NCBI GenBank assembly: GCA_026874595.1
Contig: CM049306.1
Span: 17,842,019-17,906,018, forward strand
From: Sipunculus nudus
Taxonomy: Eukaryota > Annelida > Sipuncula > Golfingiida > Sipunculidae
Direction of reading: 5' to 3'
Length of the DNA stretch: 64,000 nt
The notes under the pieces were generated by a model, which was not told the DNA's origin, made no database searches, and worked only from the letters and a program-made list of their open reading frames with translations. The position numbers were made by a program, and so were the translations under genes. The first letter of the stretch is position 1; each line of letters begins with the position of its first letter. Positions 12,001 through 26,100 of this stretch are shown here, in pieces.

Positions 12001-15000
12001 AGTGTGCGGATTTGGAAAGTGATTGAGGAATCCCAGCTTGTGTTTAATGGTCATGGGTAAGTTCATAGTAACTTATATTAAATATAGTAGTGGACTCTCT
12101 GGCAGAGAGTTATAAAAAAATATTAATTCACAGCAGAGCAGCTTATAAATATCATGTGCTCTGCATTTCAGATAATGTTTTTAATCTTTGAATTGTTGAA
12201 TACTTAAAGCTTTGTTTATTCTGTGGTAAGGTGAAATGAACTAAATGCCTCTAACTGGTTTTAAATGTACAAGTTGAACAGCATGCAGCATATTTTTAGT
12301 TAAAAGTAACACAATTCTTCAGAGTCAGAGTATTATTTCACCATATTTTCATCCACAGTTGATACTTTTCATAATCTTATTTTCAGGGGATCCATTGACT
12401 GTGTTTCACTTATAAATGAAACAAACTTTATCTCTGGGGCAGATGACAAGTATGTGTTTTATCTTGACCTACTCTTCCATTCTCTATATAAACTTACAAA
12501 TAGACACCAACTTGATGATTTATCTAATGTGTAAAAGATCTTATATCGTGTCTTTCAAAAGGGGGATTGGACTGTAGGAGCATAATGTTCAGGGTATACC
12601 TGTAAATTAAATATACTCATTTCTGAGACAATGAGATTTACTTTTAATATGTGATCAGTTTGAAAAGTTTTAATTATTTTTAATCTGTTAGCAGCAGAAC
12701 ACAAACTTGGTTCTACTGTTTATCCTGTGGATACTGTTTATCCTGAAGATAATTAAAATCTGCTCATTAATCTGTCAATGTGCTTAATTGTAAAATGCCG
12801 ATATAACTAAATTTCTGTAAATGAAACTTATCCATAATTACATTTATGAAATGCTCATTTTGTTTCCATTCTTGTCTTTTCCACCAATATATGCTTAGTG
12901 AAATTTTGTGATTGTTCCTTCAAATTAATCTTATCAATAAGTTTGACAATAAAGTGTGAGAAGGGCTATTAGTAAAATAATATAAAAAAGCAACAGGGTT
13001 ACCAAGTGATTTGATGGCTCCTATGGTTTACCAACCGTAGTTTGATAGTAACATATTAAAATTGTTTATGACATGGCACAACTAATCAGCAGATTTTAAA
13101 TATATTTTTTTTTCTGTGAATGTTACAAAAGTGGGATTGAAATGTAAAATACACACTATCTTAGATGTTAATTTTGTTGCATTTCTCAAACAGTTTATAC
13201 AACGTATATATTTGGTTTTTTATTATTTGATTATATCTATGTCTCATTCTTTCATTACATCCTACTTTGTTCAACTTACTCCCTGATTAAGGAAAAATAG
13301 CGAAAATTCAATTGGCACCCTTAGCTACACAGAAGGTGCATATTGATGATTGTACCATATGCCCTGTGGTTCATTTTGCAGCTCTGTAGCAATATGGAGT
13401 GTGATGAAGAAGAAACCTTTAGTCACAGTCCAGCAAGCACACAGCACAGAAAGTAACAGCTCAGCCAGCCATGAGGAGTGCTGGATATCTGCTGTCACTG
13501 CCCTACAGAACTCAGACCTTGTAGCCTCAGGTGAGCTTAACCAGTATTTTACCTACCTTTATAATGTAAAAACTTTGTATAGTATTTTGGTTCACATTAA
13601 CACGACATTTGTTAAATGAAATACAGACACTTTGCAGTTATTTAATAGGAAAGTATCAGCTTGCACTGAAGTTAGCTTAAAATCTGAGAATCAGTCTATT
13701 CTGCCATGATGTATTATTTGAAGTGGCTAGGTGAAGGACAGTAAGTGACACATTCTCAGTAACTGCTTGAACTCTGAGCAGGTTTGCACAGGTATATCAA
13801 TCCCATGACAAATATGTCAGTTGCAGGTGGTGCCACCTTTGTGAGTTAACTCGATCATTTTGTCTCTGTTCTACACTTCAGTTTTCCTGTGAATTATTTC
13901 TTATAAAAATTAAAATTAAATGAGTATAATTTGAATTCATTCTTTTCAATTGTTGTAAAAGTCATTTTAAATTTCACTTATTGATTGCATAATTTAGTTT
14001 TTTGTTTGCTTATAATATGTAAGGTTGGTTGTCAAATACTCTTCAAGGTTCATGTATGAGTGTGTGAGCCACAGTTGGTGCCATTTATATTGACCTACAT
14101 TCTGCAAGCCAAAATGGTATATTCCACTTGCGGTGGTCAACAGCTGTGTGTCAGATTCAGCTGAGGGTCATGGGCCATGGATCACATGTATTTTTGAAAG
14201 GATTGAAAACTGATGTGTTCTTTCTTCTAGCAGGTTCTAAAGATGGTTGTATCCGTTTGTGGAGTTGTGGACAGGACTTCAAAACACTGACACCAGTCTG
14301 TAAAATACCAATAGTATGTATGCATAAGTCCATCAAATTTTTAATTTTCAGACAAACCCCTAAATGTAATGTTCCATGAATGGCCATGAAAGATCAGGTG
14401 TTAAAATCAGACAGAGCAAAATTAAAAGAAAGGATATCACATTATTGCTTTTACAAAAAATCCACAGAATGTATAATAAAATTTTTTATATATAATAATA
14501 TACACAAATAAGTATCTGTAAATTTTAAGCATACACATTCAGTTAGCAAGTTAGCTGTTTTGTTTTGGTTAATTGAGTGGTCCATTGTCATTTTGTTATA
14601 GTAAGAATGACTTGATGGACTTTATAACAGTCAGTTGCTGTAAGACACAGGAATTGGTACATTTCCCCCATCCCAGTAATGCAAATTATACATTATAGCT
14701 TAATACCAAAAATCTGATTTCTAAGGAATGCAAGCCTCCTCTCATGTGGGGGTCCCTATTGTTGGATGCTGCCAAAATTGTGTTGGCATTCACTTATTCT
14801 ACCCATATTCCCGGAATTATTTGTGCTTTAGTGGTTGTACATTTGTGAAAATTCCTTCATGGTGTTCTTTAATCTTGATCATGTGCCAAATCCACACCAA
14901 AATTAAAATGTTTCTTCATTGGCACATTCCCAAAATGCCCTAAAAATTTTATGAGATTCTGTTCATGATTGTCGGAGTTATTCTGTGAACAAACACACAC

Positions 15001-15539
15001 ATCCACACACATTAATGGGGAAGAATGCATACCCTCCTGACGCTGACAATAAAAGCACTTTTGTTACTTTGGCCCCATAGATAACATTGTACTTTTTTTA
15101 TGGATCAGTTTCGTTTTATCTTAAACAATGTGTAACAGGCTGTGAGGCCATTGTCTATGTTAATTCAATATATTTCTGAACCATCCTCATTATATTAGGC
15201 AGCACTGTGGCACAGTTGTGAAGTCTGGAGGTTTAAGAGATTAAAATACAATTCAATTAAAGTTTCCAATACAAACAACCAAAACTTGTGTTCTTTTCTT
15301 CAATTTCTGTATCCATTTTAGAGATGTCCATAAAAAAATTACAAATGTGTATCCATTTCTTTCTTTCTGTGTATTTGCAGGCTGGTTTTGTGAACAGTTT
15401 ACGCTTCTCCAGTGATGGTTCCTGGTTAATAGCTGGTGTGGGACAAGAGCATCGCCTTGGGCGGTGGTGGAGAATCAAAGAAGCCAAAAATAGCATATGT
15501 TTTATCCCTTTAAAGAGAAACAAACAAGACCAGAGCTAA
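3015..15539 (+). CDS. RRP9: U3 snoRNP-associated WD40 protein RRP9 (U3-55K), N-terminus missing
   Basis: RRP9 binds the box B/C region of U3 snoRNA with the 15.5K protein and acts in nucleolar processing of 18S pre-rRNA. Exons, all with consistent phases: 3015-3121, 4197-4312, 6957-7024, 7584-7625, 8406-8532, 8898-9022, 9899-9991, 10781-10881, 11922-12056, 12387-12449, 13382-13530, 14234-14313, 15381-15539 (TAA at 15537-15539). They sum to 454 residues; the human protein has 475. Exons 1-2 give a lysine run (nuclear localisation type) and an acidic Ser/Glu tract. Exon 5 onward gives seven WD40 repeats, including LRGHQLSITCLV, FGHQDVITGIDAL and SGADDNSVAIW. The last exon carries the strongly conserved VGQEHRLGRWWRIKEA. 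The start codon and first few residues were not found. I see no frameshift and no stop. Exon 12 has a tandem NAGNAG acceptor. Confidence 0.96.
3168..4030 (+). mobile_element. Degraded Tigger/pogo-like DNA transposon remnant in RRP9 intron 1
   Basis: The left end starts with TACAGTCAAATCC and continues with repeats of a TAATCTGGCATTT type, as in pogo/Tigger termini. At 3758-3934 a plus-strand frame gives 58 residues ending in TAA. These contain LVKYTERKPQDFSK, LLWDLFSRHNAAAIHDIKQ and TLDRFF, which resembles the C-terminal tail of Tigger-type transposases (the KQ-TIDSFF pattern). The frame is broken upstream by stops, so this is a dead copy. The right end is not resolved; no matching inverted repeat was found before the second RRP9 exon. 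Confidence 0.5.
4401..5992. mobile_element. Non-autonomous DNA transposon with TA target site and 289-bp internal repeats
   Basis: The outer ends are inverted: TCCCCAGACA follows TA at 4401-4402, and TGTCTGGGGA precedes TA at 5991-5992. Adding the next bases gives 13 of 14 matching, and the flanking TA fits a mariner-type target duplication. Inside, a unit containing TGGATTTCAAACTTGACTTA and GGTCAAAGGTCAAGGTCAC recurs at about 4993, 5278, 5567 and 5856; the last three are exactly 289 bp apart. Near the left end are a GTGAGCGGGATAACT module and a GGTGGCGCCACC palindrome (4733-4744). Open frames on the minus strand at 5271-5817 simply follow the repeat and are not genes. No transposase is present. 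Confidence 0.65.
6136..6572. mobile_element. MITE with TACTATGGTTGCCTT-type inverted ends
   Basis: The left end TACTATGGTTGCCTT and the right end AAGCCATCCATAGTA are inverted with 13 of 15 matches. TTCGCAA/TCGCAAAAAT strings lie just inside each end. The same design occurs at 27332-27685. No coding capacity. It lies in RRP9 intron 2. Confidence 0.6.
9233..9775. mobile_element. tRNA-derived SINE inserted in an older dispersed repeat
   Basis: Starting near 9333 is a tRNA-like head: GGTGGTATAATGGCAAAG resembles an A box, and GGGTTCAAATCCC at 9383-9395 is a good B box of RNA polymerase III promoters. A tRNA-unrelated body follows, to roughly 9640. The flanks (about 9235-9325 and 9640-9775) match the repeat at 2697-2920, where this roughly 330-base segment is absent, which marks the insertion. 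Target duplications were not identified. It lies in RRP9 intron 6. Confidence 0.55.
11123..11681. mobile_element. MITE with ~37-bp terminal inverted repeats in RRP9 intron 8
   Basis: The left end reads TAAGGCTGTATCGTACTGG and then CTGTGACAGCTTGTGAC. The reverse complement of the right end reads TAAAGCCTGTATCTCACAGG and then GCTGCAACAGCTTGCGAC. The element is about 559 bp with no coding capacity. TAA/TTA at the borders may be the target site. The superfamily is not assigned. Confidence 0.6.
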
Positions 15540-18500
15540 GGACTGAATAATTAAATTCTTTGTTATATTGAGTTTCAGTTTCTATCAGTTTATTTAACTC
15601 AACCACAGATGTAGAAACATCATAATATCATCAAATAGCAAACCAGAAGTTTTCATCCATCTTGAATTCTTTGTATTTATAATATTAACCCGGGATAGGA
15701 CATTGACTGGTGCTCAAAGCATTGAAGTTTCATGAAGTTTTCCTATTCAGTCATCAATTGAGTATTGAAGACAAAATGATGAAATCTGTGCAGAACTTGA
15801 GAGAACTCCAGGCTTACCTGCGACATATTGATACCACATTGTAACCTTAATCATTGTTGTCTCTTGCAGGCCTATCTTTTATTAAAATTTTCTTTAATTG
15901 ACCATTACCATAGCAATCCTGTAATAACTATTATTATTTTCAAATAATAAGGTTTTCCATATGACTTTTTAAAAAGTTTTAATACAAGTACAATACAGTT
16001 TGTTTTGGGCAATATTTCTTGTGATATGTAATATTGGAATACCTCTGGATTCAGCAGTTATTCATGATATATTTATGTGATCCTCATATGCGGTTACTTC
16101 ATGTAATGTCATGCCTTTTTAATAATATCAAACTAAAGCCTCCACTTATCTAATGAAAATGCAAACCTATATCTTTATGAATTCATCTTAGATATCATAC
16201 ATGTATATTATATATATATAAGGAGAAAACTTTATAGAACATGAGATAAACTATAGTAAAATTTAAACATTTCTGCAGTACCAACAATGTGATATCCCTC
16301 AATGATTACAGAGAAAGAAAAAAAAGTATTTGGTATAGTGGTACATCCCCCATATACCAGTATATTATCATATTGAGTCATTTTAAAGTAGTTATATCAC
16401 TGGGGTTAAATTGCATCTAAGATTAATTGCAGCCATGAATAATATGTTTGTACAGTTCAAATTATATAATAAAAACTTATAAATGTTACATGTGTGTGTG
16501 TGTATTTTTATAAAGTATACAAGCACCAGGGAGCATGAAAAAGAAACTGTATCATGAAAGATGTTATGAACAGGCTACAATATATTGTATATCCTAGGGA
16601 GATTTATTCAGTGACTGCTGTGTGATCTTGAATTAAAGTCCTTGTAAGGGAAGCGGGTGCACTATAGTTATCATATGTGGATTTCAAACTTAATATATAT
16701 ATGGCCAGCTAAAAAGCAAGAACCCTATTGATTTAGGGGTCCAGAGGTCAAAGTCTCTGGACTTATATTTCTAAAAAGTTGTGAATACTTTTTAAACCAA
16801 ACTTTTCTTGCCAGTCTTCCATCTTGCTTCAGTGTTTAAATTCTGTTTTGGATCAGTTTCCTCCGTCCTTGCATATAATTGGGTCTGTCTTGCTGATAAA
16901 AATGCTACTTGTTTATTTACTTGTTTACTTGTTAATTCAATTTGATTAATGACATAAATTTTGCCAAGTTTTTAATTAACTTCTGAATGTAGGACCTCAT
17001 CAGTTTCCATGCATAGAATTTTGTAAGTGCTGAAAATAAATGGCTTTTATTTTTGTCACAGTTAAAGTTATGTGTCTGAGATAGCTAATTCTGTGGGAGT
17101 TCATGTGTATTTGAAAATAATCATAACCATTGTATACTGTTTCAGCACTGATATCACAAGCTTTCGCGGAAGTATTCGTTCATGGACTGTGGTTTTAACC
17201 AGTTCTAAGCAGGAAATGAATTTCTGTCAGGAGCAGATCCAAAATTTTCATAAATATTGGAAGAATATTAAACATTGTTTGTTAAATTCTGGCTTACTAG
17301 ATTACCATGCAGATAAGGACCATGTTACACAGATCTTTTCCTTTCTAACAATGTTATGGAGCTTCATGGTAAATATACTCACCCACAGGTTCATTGTGAA
17401 TTTGCTTTATGCCAAAGAGACAAAAAATGCTTAGGAATTATTTTTGCTCTGTTTCTGGCTGTGTCAGTAGTGTTAACTTTTGTCATGGTCTGTGTCTTGC
17501 TTGCTGCACTAAAGTTGGCAGGGTCCACACCATCTAGACATCCCTTTCCCCTTGGATCTGCTTCAGTGTATTTATGAAAAACAAAAGGTTCAGTTAGTTT
17601 CCTTGTTTTTTATTTTCCTTGCAGCTGATTGATCTTCAGCACTTTTCCCAAATTCCATTTTTTTGCATGTTTGGCTCCTGCAACTGGTCCAGGTGTTTTG
17701 TTGAATGTTTTAGTCCTCAGGACAGAAAAAAAGGTGATATTAGGGAATATAAAAATTTACCAACTTTAATTTTAAATACACCTACTACAGGAATAATATC
17801 TTGAAATACCTTTATGTTCAATGTAAATAATGCCTAAGATAGCCTCTAGTGTTGAGAAACCATTTTATTTTAGCACTCCTGTAACAATAATTATCTACAT
17901 TTCATTCTTTGTAAAACTTGTATAAACCAACCTACAGCTAAAATGGCAATGACTAAGTAGGATTACTTAAGAATATAATATAATGTTTGGTACAACATTG
18001 GTTGCATATGAGCACTAAATCAATTTTAGCAAAGCTGATTGAAAGTCCCCAGCTAAAGAGATCATGCACCCTACCAAAATGCATGTCTAGGGTCTGTCTG
18101 TCCATCAGTTAGAGATTTTGACACTATTGAATCTTCAGATCCTGAAATACAACCCACAATTAGACATCCACATGTTCTCTTACTAGACTCAAAAGTAAGT
18201 CATTGGGACTGTTGCTTTGAGAAATTAAGTGAATACCTCCGTTTTGTTTTTAAAACCTACTGTATCATTTCCAAGTCTGCCTATTATCATTATTTTGGCT
18301 GTTTTTTGTTCATATTTAGCATCCAAGCTCCTTAATTTATTTCCTATGTGTGTAAAGAATTAGGTCAGTATTACTTAATTTGTTGAAGTTATGGACAAAA
18401 ATATAATGTACATAGTCAGGACACCAGAAAGATAATTACTCCCTTTATATGATGACTGTTGAACCTAGAGAATTTGTTTTTCAAGTACTTAATGAAATTT

Positions 18501-19522
18501 GACATTTAGTGCTTACCAGATATTACATAAGAATATAAGGAAATAAAATAAGTTATTAGCTTAAATGTAAAATGACAAGCTGAAAGTTTGCCCTACTTTG
18601 ACTGTTATGCAGTTATGCTATTGTTAATGCACACATAGGGATTTAAGTTATGGAACTCTGAACTTTGATAGGAATTTCCAAAGCATATGGACAATATTGC
18701 AATTTTTCAGGAGGCTATTTAATTATTTGTAAGTAATCCAGGTCAACCAGGTGCAGAGGTCACTAAGTGGAGCAGATCTGCTGTCAGAGTTACTTAACCT
18801 TCAGATGTTAAGCCATCCTGAGCAATATAAGATTGCATGATATGTTGTTAAATTAAATGCAAAATAATTACTTGAAATAACAATAGTTAATAAATAAGTC
18901 TAAATGAATTACCTTGCACCTTCCACTTCACAGGACTTCATTGTATGTAGTCCAGGTTGCACCAAGTTATCACCCTCAGGTATTTTTTTTTTTTTATTTT
19001 AATTTTCTGAAATCGAAAAGATTATGAAATGCAAGATGCTATATGACTGGACACAGAGAAAATAATGATAAATACTGATGCAATTAGTGTTTCTGGATTT
19101 TAAGAAGAATTCATATAGTGGATCCCAAGCTATATATATACCAAATTCATTATGATTAATTGAATTTGTAAAAAAAAAACTATTCAGTGATAAAACATTA
19201 GGATCTAAAACAAGTATGTGCTGACATGTTTAAAGGTATAATGATGGCATTGTGACACCTGGCCATTAAGACTTCTGGTCTTTGGTGTGCAGAATTAAAT
19301 GCCAGTAAGCTGTACTTTAAGAATTCAGTTAGTAAATTGTAGTATATTGGATCTTATAAATTATATATTAAAGCCATCAGGTATTTCTAGATATTATTTG
19401 AATGTTTGAATTTTTAAAATTATTCTCTTTATAAAATAAATTCATGAAATAAGGTGATATAATAATAATAATAATAATAATAGTAAAGATAAATATCTTT
19501 ATTGTTACTGTTATTATTATTA

Positions 19523-19564
<42 letters not shown>

Positions 19565-19630
19565 TAATAATAATAATAATAATAATAATTTTAAATATCC
19601 TTATTGTTACTGTTATTGTTATTATTATTA

Positions 19631-19694
<64 letters not shown>

Positions 19695-20110
19695 ATTATT
19701 ATTATTATTATAGTGTGTTCAACCATTTGATAACAAGTTAAGGTTTCAGGTGTTTCAAGTGTTTCACTTTCAGGATTTCTATTAAATGGCTGACAATAAC
19801 TTTCTTGATTTTGTAAAGAAGAGTAATAATCAAACTTGAATGAATTCTTACATAATTCACCCGTGTTGATCATGTTATTTTATTTATATTTACACAATTA
19901 AATATTTCTCGTCATAAATTCATTTAGTAGTTAATTCAGAAAATTCTAATAATATAATCATTAAAAGTTACTACAACAGCTGATTAGTTTTCAATAAATA
20001 AAGGACACCCATGTATGTGTCCAGGTTCAGAAGAACCCTCATATATAACTGACAGCTAGCAGCTTGCACTTTCTTCTGGTTGTTATAACAGCTTTTGCAC
20101 GAAAATAGTG
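15540..20110. other. Intergenic region between RRP9 and AUP1, repeat fragments only
   Basis: After the RRP9 stop there are possible poly(A) signals (ATTAAA near 15550, AATAAA near 16468), but none is decisive. Bases 16670-16830 are a worn fragment of the 289-bp unit of the 4401-5992 element. Bases 18080-18540 are a diverged fragment of the element found twice at 20467-26132. An open stretch at 17072-17577 has no recognisable protein features. An AAT/ATT microsatellite occupies 19461-19712. The AUP1 promoter should lie just upstream of 20111, but no TATA box or initiator is clear. Confidence 0.5.
19461..19712. repeat. Alternating AAT / ATT microsatellite
   Basis: Runs of AAT are followed by runs of ATT, then AAT, then ATT again, with a short TTGTTACTGTTATTG-like spacer occurring twice. 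The opposing runs can pair, so each junction can fold as a hairpin. A minus-strand open frame across it encodes mainly isoleucine and is an artefact. Confidence 0.9.
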
Positions 20111-23100
20111 ATGTCACAGCCTAAGATAGAGGAACTTTTTGATAATGGAAGGTTGGTCTACGTATCTGTGCATTTTTAAATTGTAGGAAAGCACACAAAA
20201 TTAGTACATACGAGGAAGGCGATTGCGTGGGCGATAATAAAATTACCTAGCTGCACTTGGATATATTTACTTTTGAGCACACTGTTTTCGCCGGGGAAAC
20301 TTAATATCTATATTATACTATAAATTTATAGTATTTGTAAGAATACAAAACTTATCACACAGCTGTATACATCATTACATGTGCAGATTAAGAAACCACT
20401 GAAAAAAAACGGTCCATCAATACCTGTAAACAAGGTTGCTCCACCCCTTCTGTCAACCAGTTTTTTAGCTCAGCTGACTATAAGTCATCTGAGCTATAGT
20501 CGTGGTCCATTGTCCGTCGTCTGTCTGTCCGTCAGCCTGTTCGTCCGTCCGTCCGTCAGTCCGTAGATGTGGCACGTTTTGAAACCGTAAGACCTAGGAA
20601 TCCAAAATTTGGCATAATGTTAGATGTCCCCAAGATCTCCTACCAAGTGGAAAACTGGGTCTTTGCGACTTCGTTCCTTTGAGAAATTAAGGAAAAACCA
20701 CAATTTTTTATTAAAAACCTATTTTCACACTTCAGGACTGCCTAATATCAAAACTACTCATCTGTTTTTCCTCATATTTACCATAAATATTCCCCGATAT
20801 AGTTCTTATGTACATGCCAGAAATTATGTCTGTATTATATAATTTTAAAAAGTTATGGGCCCAAACATAATGCATTTTGTGAAAAATCAGGAAAGATATT
20901 TGATCACTTAACACAAAACGTGTTAAAGCTATGGACTTTTTTTTCCAGTAATATAACTTTAATTAATCAAAATTAAATTGTATATCCAAAATTAGATCAA
21001 AATCTTTTAAATTTTTTGAAATATTAACAAAAATAAAAAATTGGTACCTTATATTTGCCAAACTTTGACAATGGCACGTTTTTTTCCTGTAAGTACTGTG
21101 GATTTAATTTTCACTGCATGTTTTTGTTAGCATTTTGTCTGTTAACACCAAAAATCTGAAACCAGTTGATCAAAAACTGTAGGTTTTATTCAAGTTTTCA
21201 AGTACCATGTAACATATTGTCTACATCAAGCTAGTGTTATGCAGTTTGCAAGAGCTCAGCTCCCCAGCTTCAGCTCTCAGTTCCTAAAATTTGGCATACA
21301 ATTAGATCTCTCCAAAATCCCCTAACATGCCAAGAATTTGGTCACTTCATTTTTCCATTAGAAACCTATTTTTACACTTCAGGACTGCCTAATATCAAAA
21401 CCACTGATCTGACTTTAATCATATATAATATACATATTTTTCTATACATTCTGTATGCACATGCCAGAAATGATGTCAGTATTGCGTAATTGTTTTAAGT
21501 TATGGGCCCAAACATAATGCACTTTGTAAAAAATCAAGAAATATATTTACTCCCTTAACAAGAGGATTGCTGAAGCTAGAGATTTTTTGTCAGGGATGTA
21601 ACATTATAATTTTATCAAGATTCAATTGAATACCAAAAATTAGTTCTGAATTTTTCAAACTTTATAAGTTTTTAGTATTAATATAAAATTAGTACCTTAA
21701 ATTTTACCAAACTTTGACCATGGCATGTTTGTTTCCTGTGAGCACTGTTGATATAATTTTCATATCATGCACACGTAAGGATTTCAGTTTTTTAGTTCAG
21801 AATGCTGAAAAAAATTGGCCAAAAATTGTAGCTTTTATTAATGTTTTTATGAGACCCTGTCAGACCTTAGCTTTCCCCAGCCCCTCTTGAGTCACCTGTA
21901 TGTTGACCTTGTTGACCTTTCATCAAATTATGCACGCTTGACGCGAGGCATACACTGGGGCAGCCAGGCAGCTTATGGCCAGCCACAGTTGATCCAGGTG
22001 TCCAACCCAACTCATCTAGTAGTATTAACTAACAACATAACAATAAACAATAAATCAATAAATTTTTATTTTTTTTTAATAACAAAGAAAAATGGAAAAG
22101 GAATTTGTTAGTTGATAATAACAGAAATTAACTTACAGTTACTGATGATATAAGAATCTTGTATCGATTGAAGGAATGTCACATATTCCAAATAACACCA
22201 TGCAGTCACCTTTGATATTTTTCAGTTCAATTTTAATGATAAAAAAATAAATCATATTTTTCATTACTACTCATAATGGATCATATGAAGGAAATTAATC
22301 ATAGACAAAGATGCAGTTGATAATATTAATCTAGATTCCTGCTGTGTCTAGTGTACATTGATGTGAAATTAGTCCAAAATGAATATATTACATTTATTTT
22401 TTTTAATATGAATAAAAGCCATAAAAGCGGGTACTTACCATCATTATGTAAACGTGTGAATTTTGTATATCTGAATTCTCAACATCATTGTTTGGTGAAA
22501 ACTGAATAAATACCAGACATGGTGCGAATACTGCAAATGTATTTGAATACGAATATGAATATGTACTCCATTATAAAATTTCTTGCATATTCAGGTAAAA
22601 ATGAAAGTATATGAATACCAGTGCAAATACATTCAAAATGTATTCATGAATGCATTCATGAATATATTCTTTGATATTATTTTAATAATCATTTCAGTTG
22701 TATTTTATTTTTAAAAAATCATATGATTCTCTTATTATTTTTAATAAAAATTATATTTGGGACAATTTGTAATTATTTTTAATAAATAGTTAAACTCTTA
22801 TATTATATGTTCTGCTTTATAAGTTATATGGCCAAGTCAAAATCTGTGTGACAATAGCACTCCATTTGTTAATAAAATAAATGAAATCAATCCTCTTCCC
22901 TGTCTCCAAAGATACTATCAAAATCATACATAAGCTAAACACCCACAACTCATTATACAGCTTATATTTATTTCCACGCAAAACAAGCATGTGCCTCATT
23001 TCTGAATCATATTTTTTTATCATATAAAACAGCTGAGCGCCGTGACCCATGGGTCCCTTGTTTTTCATTTTTTAGCTCAGCTGACTATAAGTCATCTGAG

Positions 23101-26100
23101 CTATAGTCGTGGTCCTTTGTCTGTCAGCTGTCTGTCCGTCCGTCCATCTGTCGGTTAAACTGGCACTTTTTGAAACTGTTGGACCTATGAATCTAAAATT
23201 GGCATACCTTTAGATATCCCCAAAATCTCCTACCATACTGAAAATTGGGTCACTAGGACTTCGTTCCTTCGAATTATAAAGGAAAAACCTCCGTTTTCCA
23301 TTTAAAACCCATTGTTACACTTCAAGATTGTCTAATATCAAAACCACTGACCTGATATTGACCATTTTTAATATATTAATTCCTCTATATATTTCCTATG
23401 TACTTACCAGAAATTACTTCAATATTTTTTAAATTCTTGAAGTAATGGGCCCAAACATAATGCACTTTGAAAAAATTCAGGAAATATATTTACTTCCCTA
23501 ACTTGAGAATTGCTGAAGCTTGAGACTTTCTTTCAGGTATATAACTATATTTTATCAAGATTCAATTGTATACCCAAAATTAAATCTGAATTTTTTAAAT
23601 TTTATAAGGTATTAGCATAACTATAAAATCAGTAACTTAAATTTTGCCCAGATTTGACCATGGCACATTTTTTTCCGGTAACTGCTGTGGATTTAATTTT
23701 CACAGCATGCTACCATAAGCATTTCATCTCTAAACATCTGAAATTTGAAACCAGTTGATCAAAAACTGTAGATTTTATTCAAGTTTTCAAGCACCATGTA
23801 AATTATTGTTTAGATCAAGCAAATGTTATGCCGTTTGCTAGAGCTCAGCTCCCCAGCTTCCCAGGCCAGCTCTCAACTCCCAAAATTTGGCATACAGTTA
23901 GATGTCCCCCAACCCACCTACCATTCCAAAAGTTTTGTCACTAGAACTTTATTCCTTCGAGATATTAAGAAAAAAATTTAATTTTCAATTAAAAACCCAT
24001 TGTTACACTTCAAGACTGCCTAATATCAAAACCACTGATCTGACTTTGATCATATAAAATATACATGTTCTTCTATTTATACTCTATGCACATGTCAGAA
24101 ATGATGTGAGTATTGCGAAATAGTTTTAAGTTATGGGCCCGAACATAATGCACTTTGTAAACAAGAAATATGTTTACTTCCTTAACATGAAAATTGCTGA
24201 AGCCAGAGATTTTTTTTTGTCAGAGATATAACAATATTTAATCAAGATTCAATTGTATACCCAAAATTAGTTCTGAATTTTTCAAATTTTATAAGTTATT
24301 AGTATAAATATAAAATCAGTACCTTAAATTTACCTAATTTTGATCATGGCATATTTGTTTCATGTAAGCACTGTTGATATAATTTTCATATCATGCAGAA
24401 ATAAGGATTTCAGCTTGTTAGTTTTGAATGTTGAAAGAAATTGGCCAAAAACTGTAGCTTTTATTAAAGTTTTTATGACACCATGTCAGATCCAGGCTCT
24501 ACCCAGGCCCTATTCAGTCACCTGTTTGTCCTCTACTAGACCTTTCCTGCCAATTATGCACGCATGATGCCGAGCATATACTTGTTGCTTATTGCTCCCC
24601 ACAGCTGATCCAGGTGTCCAATCCAGCTCATCTATTAGTTGTTTAGACCAACAGCATAACAATAAACAATGAATAAATAAAGTTTTATAAATCTATAATA
24701 ACAACTTTAAAAATAATCAGTAGAAAAGGAATTTGACAGTTGATGAGTAACAGGGAATTACCTTGCAGTTACTGATGTTTTATGGATTTTGTATGGATGG
24801 ATGACAATGTATTCCAAGTAACACCATTGAGTCACGTATGGTATTTTTCTTTTCAGTTTAATAATGAAAAAAAATAATTAGATTATATTGTTATGTACTT
24901 TTAGGGATTATATGAAGGAAATTAATGATTTACAAAGATGCAGTTTATAATATAAATCTAAATTCCCAGGTCTTTTCCAAGTGTTTCAGCTTGTTAATTT
25001 ATATTTATTTCAAAATTTAATAAAAAAGTTAAAATGTCAAAATTTTTAAATTTTACTCAGACAAGTACAATATGTTTCACTTATGACATTCAGACACGTG
25101 GCTGTAACAGCTGTCACAAGACTATGTAAATAATCAAAATTTATATTACTGGTTCCTATATTTCAGTTAATAAAATTAAACTTGCCCATCTCTAGTTTTC
25201 TCCTTGTATAATTTATAGGGTGTTCTTATCCTTGGGTTATTTTTTACACATATAATGGTTTCATAGCTGAGATACTTCAATTTTTTTTTCTGATACATTT
25301 TTTTTTAATTAAAAAATTTGAATATGATAAAAAATCAGATCTTAGACAAGTTCTCATTATGATTTCTGTAATGTTAATAATTGTCATAAGACTCTTGCTA
25401 TGTCTAGTGTGTAGATTGATGTGAAGGTAGTCCAAAGTGAATATTATAGTTTTATTTTTTGAAGATAAATAAAATTCATAAAACCAGGTACTTTTGATCA
25501 TTATTTAAATTTGTGATATTTGTTTATTCTGGATTCTCAAGAACTTTTTTTGGCTGAAACTGAATAAATACCAGACATGGTGCAGTACTTTGCAAATGTA
25601 TTTGAATGCAAATATGAATATGTACTCCATAATTTCATGTATAAGGATAGGAATACAGATAAAAATGTGAGTGTTTGAATACAAATGCATTCATGAATAT
25701 ATTCTGTAATATTATTTTAATAATCATTTATTTCAACAATATCATTAAAAAATCTTTGATGAAAAAACAAGTGATACTGTTATCATTTTAAATTTAAATT
25801 ATACTCGACACAATACTTGTTATTAATTTTTAATAAATAGTTTAACTTTTCAAATAATTCTGCTGCAATGTAGGTAAAGTTTTATGGCCAAGTCAAAACC
25901 TGTGTGATGAAAGGACACCATTTCCAACTGTAAATAATATTAATGACATCAATCCTCTTCCCTGTCTCAACGGATATTATCAAAATCTTACATAACTTGA
26001 GTTAAACACCATCAACTCATAATAGAGCTTATATTACCTCACAAAACCAGCCTTTGCCTACCTCCTCTTCCAAATCATATTTTGTGATCATATATAACAG

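Noticed and set aside
17072-17577. Possible extra exon of RRP9 or AUP1, or a small gene
   Set aside because: No family resemblance, low complexity, and both flanking genes have complete, phase-consistent exon chains without it.
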